Below are positions 44,960 to 54,216 of a stretch of DNA of 64,000 nt, piece after piece. Origin of the DNA: an uncultured Caulobacterales bacterium (GTDB lineage: Bacteria; Pseudomonadota; Alphaproteobacteria; Caulobacterales; Maricaulaceae); the NCBI GenBank assembly GCA_937929915.1, contig CALFUN010000008.1, forward strand, positions 62,001 through 126,000, written 5' to 3'. Within the stretch, counting starts at the first letter, position 1. Each line of letters starts with the position of its first letter. Position numbers and translations under genes: made by a program. Below the pieces are notes generated by a model. The model was not told the origin of the DNA and did not search any database. It was given only the letters and a program-made list of their open reading frames with translations.

Positions 44960-46036
44960 TTAGTTTGAAGACCCCATTTGGCCGCGATGACGCAGCTTAT
45001 GGTCGGCCAATATACAAGCTAGCATAGCTTCGGCAACAGGCACTGCGCGAATCCCGACGCAAGGGTCATGACGCCCTTTTGTGCGCACATCAATTTCATT
45101 GCCCTTCGCGTCAATAGATTGGGTTTGCGTCAAAATTGATGAGGTCGGTTTGATCGCCACACGCACAATGATCTCATCGCCATTGCTTATACCCCCTAAA
45201 ATACCGCCAGAATTATTTGATAGGAATTTTGGCGCGCCGTTTTCCATGCGCATTTCATCGGCATTTTCTATGCCTGTTATGCGCCCTGCGGCAAAACCAG
45301 TGCCGATTTCTACGCCTTTGGCGGCGTTAATAGACATCATACCCATGGCAATATCGCTATCGAGTTTACCGTAAACAGGTGCGCCCCAACCTGCAGGGAC
45401 ACCTGATGCACGGATTTCAATAATTGCGCCAACAGAATTTCCGGATTTTCGAATCCCGTCTAGATAATCTTCCCAAGTCTTAGCAGCTACTTTATCAGGA
45501 CACCAAAATGGGTTTTGACGGGTTTGTTCCCAATCCCAATTATCTGGATTAATATTTTGGGTGCCAAGGCTTATCACGGCGCCGCGTATAGTCACGCCAG
45601 TCAGTATTTTACGCGCGATAGCACCAGCGGCGACTCGGTTAGCAGTTTCGCGCGCAGAACTGCGCCCGCCGCCGCGATAATCACGAATGCCATATTTAGC
45701 ATCATACGTCATATCAGCATGGCCCGGGCGATACCGATCTTTAATTTCAGAATAATCGCGGCTGCGTTGATCCGTATTTTCAATCAATAAGCTAATTGGC
45801 GCGCCCGTTGTTTGGCCTTCAAAGACGCCCGATAGAATTTTTACGGCGTCTGGCTCTTTGCGTTGGGTAACAAAGCGTGATGTGCCAGGTTTGCGCTGAT
45901 CAAGATAAGTTTGAATATCGGCTTCGGATATATCAATGCGCGGCGGGCAGCCATCAATCACGCAGCCAATAGCAGGGCCATGGCTCTCGCCCCATGTGGT
46001 AAACCGAAATAAGTGACCGAAACTATTGTGTGACAT
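44960..46036 (-). CDS. aroC: chorismate synthase
   Basis: A 358-residue enzyme that ends the shikimate pathway, making chorismate from EPSP using reduced FMN. The signatures [40 protein letters not shown] and [20 protein letters not shown] are all present, with [13 protein letters not shown] and [18 protein letters not shown]. It lies downstream of the mini J-domain gene. A hairpin covers its ribosome-binding region (46037-46053). Confidence 0.96.
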   Translation of the reverse strand: MSHNSFGHLFRFTTWGESHGPAIGCVIDGCPPRIDISEADIQTYLDQRKPGTSRFVTQRKEPDAVKILSGVFEGQTTGAPISLLIENTDQRSRDYSEIKDRYRPGHADMTYDAKYGIRDYRGGGRSSARETANRVAAGAIARKILTGVTIRGAVISLGTQNINPDNWDWEQTRQNPFWCPDKVAAKTWEDYLDGIRKSGNSVGAIIEIRASGVPAGWGAPVYGKLDSDIAMGMMSINAAKGVEIGTGFAAGRITGIENADEMRMENGAPKFLSNNSGGILGGISNGDEIIVRVAIKPTSSILTQTQSIDAKGNEIDVRTKGRHDPCVGIRAVPVAEAMLACILADHKLRHRGQMGSSN

Positions 46037-46053
46037 AGCGCTCTCTTAGCGCT
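46037..46053 (-). promoter_or_regulatory. aroC: hairpin over the aroC ribosome-binding site
   Basis: On the minus strand AGCGCT-AAGAG-AGCGCT immediately precedes the aroC ATG. The loop and one arm contain the purine-rich AAGAGAG expected to bind the ribosome, so folding could reduce translation. Confidence 0.45.
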
Positions 46054-46074
46054 GTTATAGCGTTTCTGCTAGGT

Positions 46075-46290
46075 TTAAAAACTACGTGAACCTGCACGGA
46101 CGCGGTAAGCTTGCGGCGCAGGAGGGATGAGGGTTTCAAACGCATTTTTTGCCTGCATGAAGGCACCAATATTGGCATAGGGGCTATCGGGATGGAAGAA
46201 TTTAGCTTTCTTGCGCCATGCTGCGCGAATATCAGCTTCGCGTGCAGACATGGATACACCTAAAGTCATGAGTGCGTCTTGCCGTGTCAT
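46075..46290 (-). CDS. small J-domain (DnaJ-like) protein
   Basis: A 71-residue protein almost wholly made of a J domain: QDALMTLGVSMSAREADIRA, then AWRKKAKFFHPDSPYANIGA with the HPD motif, and MQAKNAFETL. It would stimulate an Hsp70 ATPase. AGGGGA lies seven bases before the ATG. It begins 38 bases before aroC on the same strand and is probably co-transcribed. Stand-alone J proteins of this size occur in alphaproteobacteria; the target is unknown. Confidence 0.85.
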   Translation of the reverse strand: MTRQDALMTLGVSMSAREADIRAAWRKKAKFFHPDSPYANIGAFMQAKNAFETLIPPAPQAYRVRAGSRSF

Positions 46291-46346
46291 TCAAAGTCCC
46301 CTAATCACCATTTTCTAAACTATACATATATATAGCCTAGATTTTG

Positions 46347-46381
46347 GTTAATAGAGCCCTCACAAATATAGTTAATAGAGC
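46347..46381. repeat. direct repeat upstream of pdxH
   Basis: GTTAATAGAGC occurs at 46347-46357 and again at 46371-46381 (spacing 24 bases start to start), between the divergent J-domain gene and pdxH. It could be a tandem regulator site. Confidence 0.5.
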
Positions 46382-46397
46382 GTTTTTTAGGATTTTT

Positions 46398-47063
46398 ATG
46401 ACGTCTGAGCCCAAAAATGTAATTCCGCCAACACCAACGCGGGCGCAATATCTTGAAACAGGGGACCGGCCAATGGGATGGCTGGAAGCGGATGAGCCGA
46501 TAAGTCTGTTTGAAAAATGGTTGTCAAAAGCAGGGGAGACAGAGCTTAACGATTCAAATGCAATGAGCCTGGCCACAGTTGATGCTTCGGGTCGTCCTGA
46601 TGTGCGGATTGTCTTGCTCAAGGGTTTGGATAAGCGCGGCTTTGTCTTTTACACGAATAGCCAAAGCGCAAAAGGCGAGCAATTAGCACATTCTGGACAG
46701 GCGGCCTTGTGCTTTCACTGGAAAAGCCAAAAACGGCAAGTCCGCATACGCGGGGCGGTGGAAATTGTGAGCGCAGCCGAATCAGATGCTTATTTTAACG
46801 CGCGTGCGCGCGGGTCACAAATCGGCGCTTGGGCGTCTCAGCAATCGCGTCCCGTGGAGAGCCGCGCGGCTATGGTGGATGCTGTGGAGGTCGTAGACGG
46901 GCAATTTGAGGGCCAAGATGTCCCGCGTCCCGATCATTGGTTTGGATGGCGCGTCATAGCTGAGACGATAGAGTTTTGGCAAGACGGAGCGTTTCGTCTT
47001 CATGACCGTCTTGTGTTTACACGGGACGCTGATAAATGGCAACGCAGACGGCTCTTTCCTTAG
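46398..47063 (+). CDS. pdxH: pyridoxamine 5'-phosphate oxidase
   Basis: A 221-residue FMN flavoprotein, with the N-terminal MTSEPKNVIPPTPTRAQYLE tail, then NAMSLATVDASGRPDVRIVL and LKGLDKRGFVFYTNSQSAKG (FMN-binding loop), HWKSQKRQVRIRG and the C-terminal WRVIAETIEFWQDG and RRRLFP. It makes pyridoxal phosphate. The ATG at 46398, with AGGA five bases upstream, is preferred over 46344. The following DUF1499 gene lies 63 bases downstream in the same direction. Confidence 0.95.
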   Translation: MTSEPKNVIPPTPTRAQYLETGDRPMGWLEADEPISLFEKWLSKAGETELNDSNAMSLATVDASGRPDVRIVLLKGLDKRGFVFYTNSQSAKGEQLAHSGQAALCFHWKSQKRQVRIRGAVEIVSAAESDAYFNARARGSQIGAWASQQSRPVESRAAMVDAVEVVDGQFEGQDVPRPDHWFGWRVIAETIEFWQDGAFRLHDRLVFTRDADKWQRRRLFP

Positions 47064-47126
47064 GGGTGCGAAGCGTTTACACAGGCCTAAGCCCTAACGG
47101 CCTTTATAACATAAAAAGAGATTATT

Positions 47127-47948
47127 ATGACAACGGCTCTGACTGAAACGAACCATGCCCCCAAAGGTACACGCCGTCAGATTATGCGTAAATGGGTGTT
47201 AAAGCTCACATTCGTTATTACGGTTTTTGCACCGCTGATATTTATGATTGGGGCGTTAGGAACTAAGTTTGGTTGGTGGAGTCTAGACTTTGGGTTTGGA
47301 ACATTAGTTCGTAATATAGGCCCAAAAATACTGATGTTATCGGGCTTATTAGGCATTGTGAGCTTGATTTTAGCGGGCGCCATTAAGCCGCGTAAGGGTT
47401 TTTTCACAGCGGCCGCTGCGTTGATTGTTGCTATGGCGGGGCTTGGTTATGCGAAAGGTGTTGGGAATAAGGTTGCTAACTTACCTTTCATCCATGACGT
47501 AACAACAGATACGCAAGATGTACCGCGTTTTACAGCGGCGATTATGGAACAACGGGCCAAGGTTCAGGGCGTGAATAGCGCAGATTATGTCGGAAAACGC
47601 GATGCGCGTGATAAAGAGCTTGTCTCTGTTCTTCAAACAAAAGCTTTTCCTGATATTCGCCCGCTCATTCTTTCTGAAGAGCCAAAGGTTATTTTTGGTA
47701 AAGCTGAAGCTATTGTTAAAGTTTTTGGCTGGGATATTGCTAGCAATGATGTGGATGCAGGCGTGATTGAAGCGACTCATACGACATTTTGGTTCGGATT
47801 TGAAGATGATGTCATTATTCGTATCCGTCCATCGGAAGGCGGGGGTACTGTTGTGGATGTGCGATCTTTATCGCGTATTGGCGGCTCGGATATTGGTAAA
47901 AACGCACAGCGAGTCCGTGCGTTTTTAAAAAAACTAAAAGCGGCGTGA
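47127..47948 (+). CDS. DUF1499 membrane protein
   Basis: A 273-residue protein with three to four N-terminal hydrophobic segments (FVITVFAPLIFMIGALG, ILMLSGLLGIVSLILAG, FTAAAALIVAMAGLGYA) and a C-terminal DUF1499 domain: DVTTDTQDVPRFTAAI, then FGFEDDVIIRIRPSEGG and VVDVRSLSRIGGSDIGKNAQ with RVRAFLKKL. Function is unknown. It follows pdxH by 63 bases and converges with the MBL gene. Confidence 0.87.
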   Translation: MTTALTETNHAPKGTRRQIMRKWVLKLTFVITVFAPLIFMIGALGTKFGWWSLDFGFGTLVRNIGPKILMLSGLLGIVSLILAGAIKPRKGFFTAAAALIVAMAGLGYAKGVGNKVANLPFIHDVTTDTQDVPRFTAAIMEQRAKVQGVNSADYVGKRDARDKELVSVLQTKAFPDIRPLILSEEPKVIFGKAEAIVKVFGWDIASNDVDAGVIEATHTTFWFGFEDDVIIRIRPSEGGGTVVDVRSLSRIGGSDIGKNAQRVRAFLKKLKAA

Positions 47949-47984
47949 TAAGCAGTTTTATTTATTTAAATTCAATCGGTTAAG

Positions 47985-48908
47985 TTAAGATGCAATTTTG
48001 TAAACCTGCCGTAAGCCATCTGTGCCTTGCGCGGCTACGCGCCCCGTTTTACGCATATGTATAAGGTGCGATAAAACACTATGCGCGGCCGCAGGATGTA
48101 GGCGTTTATCCACATCGGCATAAAGCTTGGTCACAATATCTCCGATTGATGTTATGCCGCTTTCAAGAGCACTCAGGATTTGCGCTTCTCGGGTATGACG
48201 ATGGGCTATATAAGCCTCGATAAATGGACGGACATTCGTAATGGCTGTGCCATGTGTGGGGCGCACAATATCAAAATCTCGTGCTAAAACTCTTTCAAGG
48301 CTTTCAAGATAATCGCCCATATCTCCATCGGGCGGACTTACAACGCTCGTTGACCAACCCATAATATGATCGCCAGAAAAGAGCGTGTTCTCTTCTTTCA
48401 GGGCAAAACATAAATGATTAGATGTATGGCCAGGCGTGTGTATGGCTTCGATTGTCCAGCCATCGCCTTCAATGATGTGTCCGTCGCGAATATCGACATC
48501 TGGTTTGAAGGATAGATCATCGCCCGCTTCAAGACGAATGTCGCCGCCTTTTGGCGGTACAGGTTGCACGCCATAGCCGTAAACCTTACAACCATGTTCT
48601 TCGGCAAGTGGCCGCGCCATAGGGGAGTGGTCCATATGATGATGTGTGACCAATATATGTGTCACTTTGCAATCTTTTAAGGCGTCTTTTAGAGCCGCTT
48701 TATGAGCCGGCGTTGTTGGGCCTGGGTCAATCACTGCGACATTTTTATCGCCTATAATAAAGACGCCCGTCCCCGTGAAGGTGAAAGGGCCTGGATTATC
48801 AGCGATAACGCGCTGAACAAGCGGGCTGAGTTGATCTAAACGTCCATATTCAAAGTCAAATTGTCTTACAAAGGGGATTGCCACAGATGTTACCTTATAT
48901 TGTCTCAA
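47985..48908 (-). CDS. metallo-beta-lactamase-fold hydrolase (LACTB2-like)
   Basis: A 307-residue MBL-fold protein. The zinc motif HHHMDHSP follows ILVT, with further ligands in IHTPGHTSNHLCFAL, FSGDHIMGWSTSVVSPP and RPTHGTAI. A C-terminal winged-helix-like region (GDIVTKLYADVDKRLHPAAA, then HLIHMRKTGRVAAQ) matches LACTB2-type proteins, which may act on RNA. The substrate is not determined. It stands alone between DUF1499 and the unknown secreted protein. Confidence 0.86.
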   Translation of the reverse strand: MRQYKVTSVAIPFVRQFDFEYGRLDQLSPLVQRVIADNPGPFTFTGTGVFIIGDKNVAVIDPGPTTPAHKAALKDALKDCKVTHILVTHHHMDHSPMARPLAEEHGCKVYGYGVQPVPPKGGDIRLEAGDDLSFKPDVDIRDGHIIEGDGWTIEAIHTPGHTSNHLCFALKEENTLFSGDHIMGWSTSVVSPPDGDMGDYLESLERVLARDFDIVRPTHGTAITNVRPFIEAYIAHRHTREAQILSALESGITSIGDIVTKLYADVDKRLHPAAAHSVLSHLIHMRKTGRVAAQGTDGLRQVYKIAS

Positions 48909-49094
48909 GCGCTCTATACCTTAAACTTGGATAAATGTTAGATGTAATTTTAACCATGTTGCCATTAAACTTAAGCTCAAGATGGAGTGTCGATGGTACA
49001 GGAGGGGCTTTACTCAGCCATCTGAGATGTTTGAAGTCTGGCTTCGAGACCGTTTATGATTTGAGGCTTTTGCTTTATATCAATTTTCGCGCCT

Positions 49095-49796
49095 TTATCT
49101 TACGCGTTTGACTTTCACAGCGCGGCCTTTGCCATTAACACGTAAGTTGAATGACCCAAATGAGGCTTTGGTGATTTCCGCTTGGTTTAACCGGCCATTT
49201 CGTACTTTTGGAATACGAAATTTTTCAGCATTAGTTTGCTCCCAAACTTGACCATTAGCAAGAAAGAAGCGAGTTTTGCCGCGACCAAATTCAGTTGTTT
49301 TCGCAATGTCTAACGTGACTTCTTTGACTTGCGGTCTTTCAAGAGGTTTAATGACGGATGGCGGCTTTACAGATTTTATTTTTGATTCTCTAATTTCAAC
49401 AGATTTTTGAGTATTTTTGGGGTTTGGTGCTTCAACAGGTGAGGTGAGCGGGTTCTCACGCGGTTTCGGTGTTTTTGTTTTGGCGGCTGAGTTGTCAGCT
49501 GATTTGCCGAGTCCAAAGAGACTTGGCAGTGAGGGAATGTTGAACCCAAATGCGTCGCGTTCAACCTTTTCAATATCTTTTTTATTGATTGCAACAATCT
49601 CGCCGCTCTTTTGCGCAGTAGCAAGCCTGCCCGCGGCTAGGTCGTAACATTCAAGTCTTTCTGTGGCATCAGTGATGTTTGTGCAGGCTATGACTGCCTT
49701 GAATTCATTGGGGTTTTCTTGTGCAAGCGCTGGGAAGCTTAAGGCACAAAATGTAAGGGATGATAATGCGATATAGCGGCGTTTTACGTGTAGCAT
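49095..49796 (-). CDS. secreted protein of unknown function
   Basis: A 233-residue protein with a signal peptide (MLHVKRRYIALSSLTFCALS, cleavage near ALA). It has an early pair of cysteines in AVIACTNITDATERLECYDL, resembling the N-terminal pattern of VasI-type T6SS accessory proteins. A Pro/Lys/Ser-rich middle follows, and a C-terminal beta region (TTEFGRGKTRFFLANGQVWE, SFGSFNLRVNGKGRAVKVKR). It is convergent with no gene and lies upstream of the TonB-receptor promoter region on the opposite strand. No type VI secretion gene is in the window, so that link is weak. Confidence 0.6.
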   Translation of the reverse strand: MLHVKRRYIALSSLTFCALSFPALAQENPNEFKAVIACTNITDATERLECYDLAAGRLATAQKSGEIVAINKKDIEKVERDAFGFNIPSLPSLFGLGKSADNSAAKTKTPKPRENPLTSPVEAPNPKNTQKSVEIRESKIKSVKPPSVIKPLERPQVKEVTLDIAKTTEFGRGKTRFFLANGQVWEQTNAEKFRIPKVRNGRLNQAEITKASFGSFNLRVNGKGRAVKVKRVR

Positions 49797-50076
49797 TCGA
49801 GTACCTATGTCTTAGTCATTAACTATTCTTTTATAACACATAACGATATTTTTGTGATCTGCATAGTGTTACAAGCTGTATGTTAAGCTACAAAACCTGC
49901 TTGTGTTGCTTGGTGGTAAAAATGCAACATCGAGTAAAAAAGCGTGGGCTTTTTATTGTTTTCCTGTAGAGTCCCCTTGAGTGTTTGGCCTTAATCATTT
50001 TTAATAAATAATAAGCGGACATGAATCCGTACAAAATAATTATTACACAAAAACCAGTTCGAAGGGGTTTTAATAA

Positions 50077-53000
50077 ATGAATATCACAGATAAAGCACGC
50101 CTATTACAGACGTCCATTCTATCGAGCCTGATGTTAGGCTTAGGTGGAGTTGCATACGCGCAAACACCAGACCAAGTTCCAGCCCAAGTAGATGGGTTCG
50201 AGGAAGAGGATACAATCGTTGTAACAGGCTCACGTATTCGGCGCCGTTCAATCGAAACGATTTTTCCAACAAACAGCATTAACTCAGAAGTGCTACAAGA
50301 TCGTGGTTTTACAAATATTGCTGATGCTTTGGGTGAAATTCCTTCATTTGGCGGCAACACTACTGATTTTGGCGGTCAAAATGGCGCGACAGTCGGGCAG
50401 AACTTCGTTAACTTCTTAAACTTGGGGTCGCAAAGAACGCTTGTTCTTGTTGATGGGCGTCGTTTTGTTAACTCTGCAACTGCCTCGCTACAGGGTGCGA
50501 ATGGATTACAGGTTGATTTTAATGTAATCCCTTCAGCTTTGATTGAGCGTGTCGACACAATTGGGGTAGGCGGCGCGGCTGTGTATGGTGCTGATGCGAT
50601 TGCTGGTACGGTGAATGTTATTTTGAGAGATGATTTCGAGGGCCTTGAGGCGTCATCTCAGTATACTGTGACTGAGCAAGGAGATGCAGACAACTTAAAT
50701 ATTCAACTTGTTGCGGGTGCAAATTTTGATGATGACAAGGGTAATGTGACGTTCTCACTTGAATATGAAACACAAGAAGGTTTAAGTCAGCTTGATAGAG
50801 ATTCTATTTTTGCGCCTCAACAACAAGCTTTCTTTAGTGAGTTTTTCGATGGAACTGCCGCAAATGGCTTTGAAGATCAGTTGGCTATATTTAATGGTCA
50901 AGAAATTAATATCTTCACAAATGGCGGTGTAGCTTCACCAGGTAACGTATTTATTGGTACGTTTGGAGCTGGCGCATTTCCAGTTGATGGTCTGTTACAG
51001 TTCGATGCTGCGGGTAACTTGGTCCCGTTTAATGCAGGCGCGCCAATTCCTGGGCAAAGTGCATTTTTTGCTGATGGTGGTGATGGGTCAAATTTGTTCC
51101 AAGAGGTAGGGCAACTCCAAACACCTGCTGAACGTATTGTTGGAACATCTCGGTTTAATTATAGTTTTAGTGATCGTCTGACTGCAAATGCTGAGTTCTT
51201 ATTTGCAAACACCAATGCCGATGAATTAACAAATCAAGGTGGTTTCCAGTCTTTTGCGTTTCAAGGGGGATCTGGCGGGGCTTTAACGTTTAGTGTTAAT
51301 CATCCATTGCTAACAACTCAGGCGAGAAATACTTTACTTGCAAATGGCGTAGACCCTGTAACGGGAACATTTGTAGTAAACCGTTTGAATAACGATATTA
51401 TTGACTCATCTAATGATGTTGAAACAAGTCTTTGGCGTTTTTCAGGTGGTTTCGAGGGAACGTTTGACTTTGCGGGTCGTGAGTTTTCTTGGGATGCGCA
51501 ATTCACGCATGGTGAATCCAATCTAGAACAAAATGCGAGTGCCATTAATGACTTTGCATTCTTCAACGCCTTAGATGCTGTGGTGTTGACGCAAGCTGAT
51601 GTTGATGCGGCTGGTGGCATTGATTCAATTAATGCATTGTCTGGAATAACCGTTGGTGTTGGTGATGTTGTTTGTCAATCTGTTATTGATGCCGCTATTG
51701 ACCCTGATGCTGGTGTTGCACAAGGCAATAATGTTTCCGCGAATAATAATCCATTCGTGCAAGGTTGCGCACCATTGGATGTTTTTGGTGTTAATCGTGG
51801 TTCCACAGCGGCACTTGATTTTGTTACAGGGCCATCTACAATAACAGCAGACAACACGTCTCAACAATTTGTAGCTAACCTAACGGGTAGTTTGTTTGAT
51901 CTACCTGCAGGACCTTTGGCTTTTAATATTGGCTATGAAAGACGTTTGGAATCAGGCGCTTTTCAGCCATCTTTAGCTAATCAAATTGGTTTAGGTCGTG
52001 CAGCTGCAGTTAGTGAGAACGCTGGGTCATTCAGAACACAAGAGTTTTACGGTGAGTTGTCTGTACCAATCGTCTCACCTGATCTGGATATTCCATTTGT
52101 GCGTGAATTGTCAGCTGAAGGTGCTTACAGAACGATTGAGGTAAGTACGTTAGCGAACGACACAGAAGCCTTTACGGTTGGTGGTAAATATTCACCGATT
52201 GAGGATATTACATTTGTTGGTAATTACACTGAATCAACACGTCTTCCATCAATCGCAGAATTATTCACGCCTCTGGCTGGTACTTTCTCAGGTGCTGGTG
52301 ATCCTTGTGATCCTCGGAATTTGAATCAAGCTGCTGATGTTGCCTTGCGTACGGCTAACTGTGCATCAGTTGGTTTGCCTGATCTCTTTAGTACAAACCT
52401 TGGATCAAGTACAGGAACAGGTTTATCAAATATTGTTAATGCGACAGCTTTGGGGGCCAATGGTGGTAATCCAAATCTTATCCCAGAAACAGCAGAGGCC
52501 TTTACAGTCGGTGTGATTTTAGAACCACGTTTTATTCCTGATCTTTCAGTTAAACTTGATTATATTCAAGTCAATATTGATGATGCCATTCAAGGTGTGA
52601 GTTTGACACAAAACTTAAATGCATGTTTTGATAGTCCGAATTTCCCAAATGTACCACAATGTAATACATTTACTCGCGATGCAGGTGGTCAAATTGTTGA
52701 TTTTGTAATTGGTCAGGCAAATGCGGCTACATTTGAGACACAATTCTTGCAAGCTCAGGCATCATATTTTTATGATGTATCTGATGCTTTTAATTACTTT
52801 GGTGGCCTCTTAGGAAATTCATCAACGAGTTCAGATTGGGGCAGTGTTTCTCATAATCTTACTGTGTTCTCACCTCTTCAAAGAGATAACGCTGTTGGTG
52901 ATGAAGACCCCGCACTAAATAATATTCGTGGTGGTTTTGCGGACCCGAATGTTAGTCTTAACTTTGCAACCAATTACACGAAAGATAATCTTCGTGTATT

Positions 53001-53355
53001 CTGGGGTGTATTGTGGCAAGATAACCCACTTGTAACGACTAACCCATTAAATACGGATGAGTTTTTTAATGTGTTTACACCAAATGCAGCTGATCCTGTA
53101 GCTGGTGTTGATGCTGATGGCCGGTTAAATCCAGCTAATGCGATTACTAAAGGTGATGGCGGGCAATTTATTAATAATGCATCGATCTCATATAACCTTG
53201 AGGATGTTATTGGCTCGTCCGATACGATCTTACAGTTTGGTGTAAATAATGTATTTGATCGCCAACCAAGTTTATTAGAAAATGCCTTAGGTGACTTCAA
53301 TGCTGCACAAATATTTGGGCGGACCTATAGATTAAGCATCCGCTCACGCTTCTAG
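50077..53355 (+). CDS. TonB-dependent outer-membrane receptor
   Basis: A 1092-residue receptor. The signal peptide ends near VAYA. DTIVVTGSRIRRR contains the TonB box and plug start. The plug holds GFTNIADALGEIPSF, LVLVDGRRFVNS and VGGAAVYGADAIAGTVNVIL. A long beta-barrel with many aromatic Tyr/Phe strand ends follows, ending YRLSIRSRF, whose final Phe fits the BAM signal. No N-terminal signalling (STN) domain is present, so no anti-sigma link is expected. AAGGGG lies ten bases before the ATG. The ligand is unknown; sugars or peptides are possible in these groups. A terminator follows. Confidence 0.93.
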   Translation: MNITDKARLLQTSILSSLMLGLGGVAYAQTPDQVPAQVDGFEEEDTIVVTGSRIRRRSIETIFPTNSINSEVLQDRGFTNIADALGEIPSFGGNTTDFGGQNGATVGQNFVNFLNLGSQRTLVLVDGRRFVNSATASLQGANGLQVDFNVIPSALIERVDTIGVGGAAVYGADAIAGTVNVILRDDFEGLEASSQYTVTEQGDADNLNIQLVAGANFDDDKGNVTFSLEYETQEGLSQLDRDSIFAPQQQAFFSEFFDGTAANGFEDQLAIFNGQEINIFTNGGVASPGNVFIGTFGAGAFPVDGLLQFDAAGNLVPFNAGAPIPGQSAFFADGGDGSNLFQEVGQLQTPAERIVGTSRFNYSFSDRLTANAEFLFANTNADELTNQGGFQSFAFQGGSGGALTFSVNHPLLTTQARNTLLANGVDPVTGTFVVNRLNNDIIDSSNDVETSLWRFSGGFEGTFDFAGREFSWDAQFTHGESNLEQNASAINDFAFFNALDAVVLTQADVDAAGGIDSINALSGITVGVGDVVCQSVIDAAIDPDAGVAQGNNVSANNNPFVQGCAPLDVFGVNRGSTAALDFVTGPSTITADNTSQQFVANLTGSLFDLPAGPLAFNIGYERRLESGAFQPSLANQIGLGRAAAVSENAGSFRTQEFYGELSVPIVSPDLDIPFVRELSAEGAYRTIEVSTLANDTEAFTVGGKYSPIEDITFVGNYTESTRLPSIAELFTPLAGTFSGAGDPCDPRNLNQAADVALRTANCASVGLPDLFSTNLGSSTGTGLSNIVNATALGANGGNPNLIPETAEAFTVGVILEPRFIPDLSVKLDYIQVNIDDAIQGVSLTQNLNACFDSPNFPNVPQCNTFTRDAGGQIVDFVIGQANAATFETQFLQAQASYFYDVSDAFNYFGGLLGNSSTSSDWGSVSHNLTVFSPLQRDNAVGDEDPALNNIRGGFADPNVSLNFATNYTKDNLRVFWGVLWQDNPLVTTNPLNTDEFFNVFTPNAADPVAGVDADGRLNPANAITKGDGGQFINNASISYNLEDVIGSSDTILQFGVNNVFDRQPSLLENALGDFNAAQIFGRTYRLSIRSRF

Positions 53356-53381
53356 TTTGAGATTAGATTTAAGATTAAGAA

Positions 53382-53407
53382 ACGGTCGCTTCGGTGGCCG
53401 TTTTTTT
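53382..53407 (+). terminator. Rho-independent terminator after the TonB receptor
   Basis: ACGGTCGC-TTCG-GTGGCCGT (53382-53401) forms an eight-base stem with two G-T pairs and a stable TTCG loop. Seven T residues follow. Confidence 0.85.
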
Positions 53408-53487
53408 ATGGCTGAATAGTAGCTTAGTTAGTTGTTATACGAAATCTGTCTATTTGGGCTTTGGAGAGGCGGCGTTTGAAGCTATAT

Positions 53488-54189
53488 TTATAGGGGGTTA
53501 AAGAAGCTATTTACAGTTAACCGTCCTGCAGACGGGTCATCAGATAAAGTTTTACACCCCGTTAAAACAGCATGTAAATTAATCCCAAAATAGATAACGG
53601 CACGATTATATTTCGCCTTAACTTCGTCTATCTTTTCAAAACGTTCATCACTCTTATTGAAATAGCTCGCATTAGGCGGCCCTAGCCTTTGATGTTCGGC
53701 TTCCACCGCCTTTTTGTAAAGCTCAAACTTAGCGTTAGGGACGGTTTCAAAGCCTGTCTTAATTTGCCTGTAAAAGGCAGTTCCGCCAAACTCTTCATCG
53801 CATAGATAATGTAAGAGCGCGAGTTTTCGATCATCTCCGCCATCTACATGAGGTAAGCGCTGCACCATGTTTAGACGGCTTGGCGGCGTTGTTATGAGAG
53901 AATAAAAGCATTCTTGCAGGCTGGATTGACCGTGATGATAATCAAATACGGCCTCAAACACCTCATTTAGGCCATTTATGATAGGGTTGAAATAGGCTTG
54001 AGGGGTTTTGGCTCTGATGCCTGGGTAATATGGTGCATTGGCTGAAAATGTTTTCAAGGCAGCGTCCTGAATAAGCATATCGGGCGCAGGGTAGAAATTG
54101 TCTATCACCAATAATGGTGTGTGTTCATGGCCAATATTATATAATCTAGCGTCCCACCATTTCGCTGCATTTACAGAAATAGCCTTCAT
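53488..54189 (-). CDS. DUF6445-family (2OG-Fe(II) oxygenase-like) protein
   Basis: A 233-residue protein. HVDGGDDRKLALLHYL (residues about 115-130) carries an HxD pair, followed late by GRLTVNSFFN. The fold resembles 2-oxoglutarate-iron oxygenases, and the sequence resembles DUF6445, a family often found beside TonB receptors, SapC proteins and tryptophan halogenases in Caulobacterales and relatives. Here it lies convergent with the receptor and 27 bases after the end of the SppA gene, on SppA's strand. No halogenase or SapC gene is seen. The substrate is not known. Confidence 0.6.
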   Translation of the reverse strand: MKAISVNAAKWWDARLYNIGHEHTPLLVIDNFYPAPDMLIQDAALKTFSANAPYYPGIRAKTPQAYFNPIINGLNEVFEAVFDYHHGQSSLQECFYSLITTPPSRLNMVQRLPHVDGGDDRKLALLHYLCDEEFGGTAFYRQIKTGFETVPNAKFELYKKAVEAEHQRLGPPNASYFNKSDERFEKIDEVKAKYNRAVIYFGINLHAVLTGCKTLSDDPSAGRLTVNSFFNPL

Positions 54190-54216
54190 TTGCCTTTAAA
54201 GCTTTCTGGTGTTTTA

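Noticed and set aside
47080-47104. AGGCC...GGCCT stem between pdxH and the DUF1499 gene
   Set aside because: A five-base stem with a ten-base loop and only a short T stretch; not convincing as a terminator.
49904-49929. TGTTGC...GCAACA inverted repeat upstream of the TonB receptor
   Set aside because: A six-base repeat with a 14-base gap; no supporting promoter boxes were seen.
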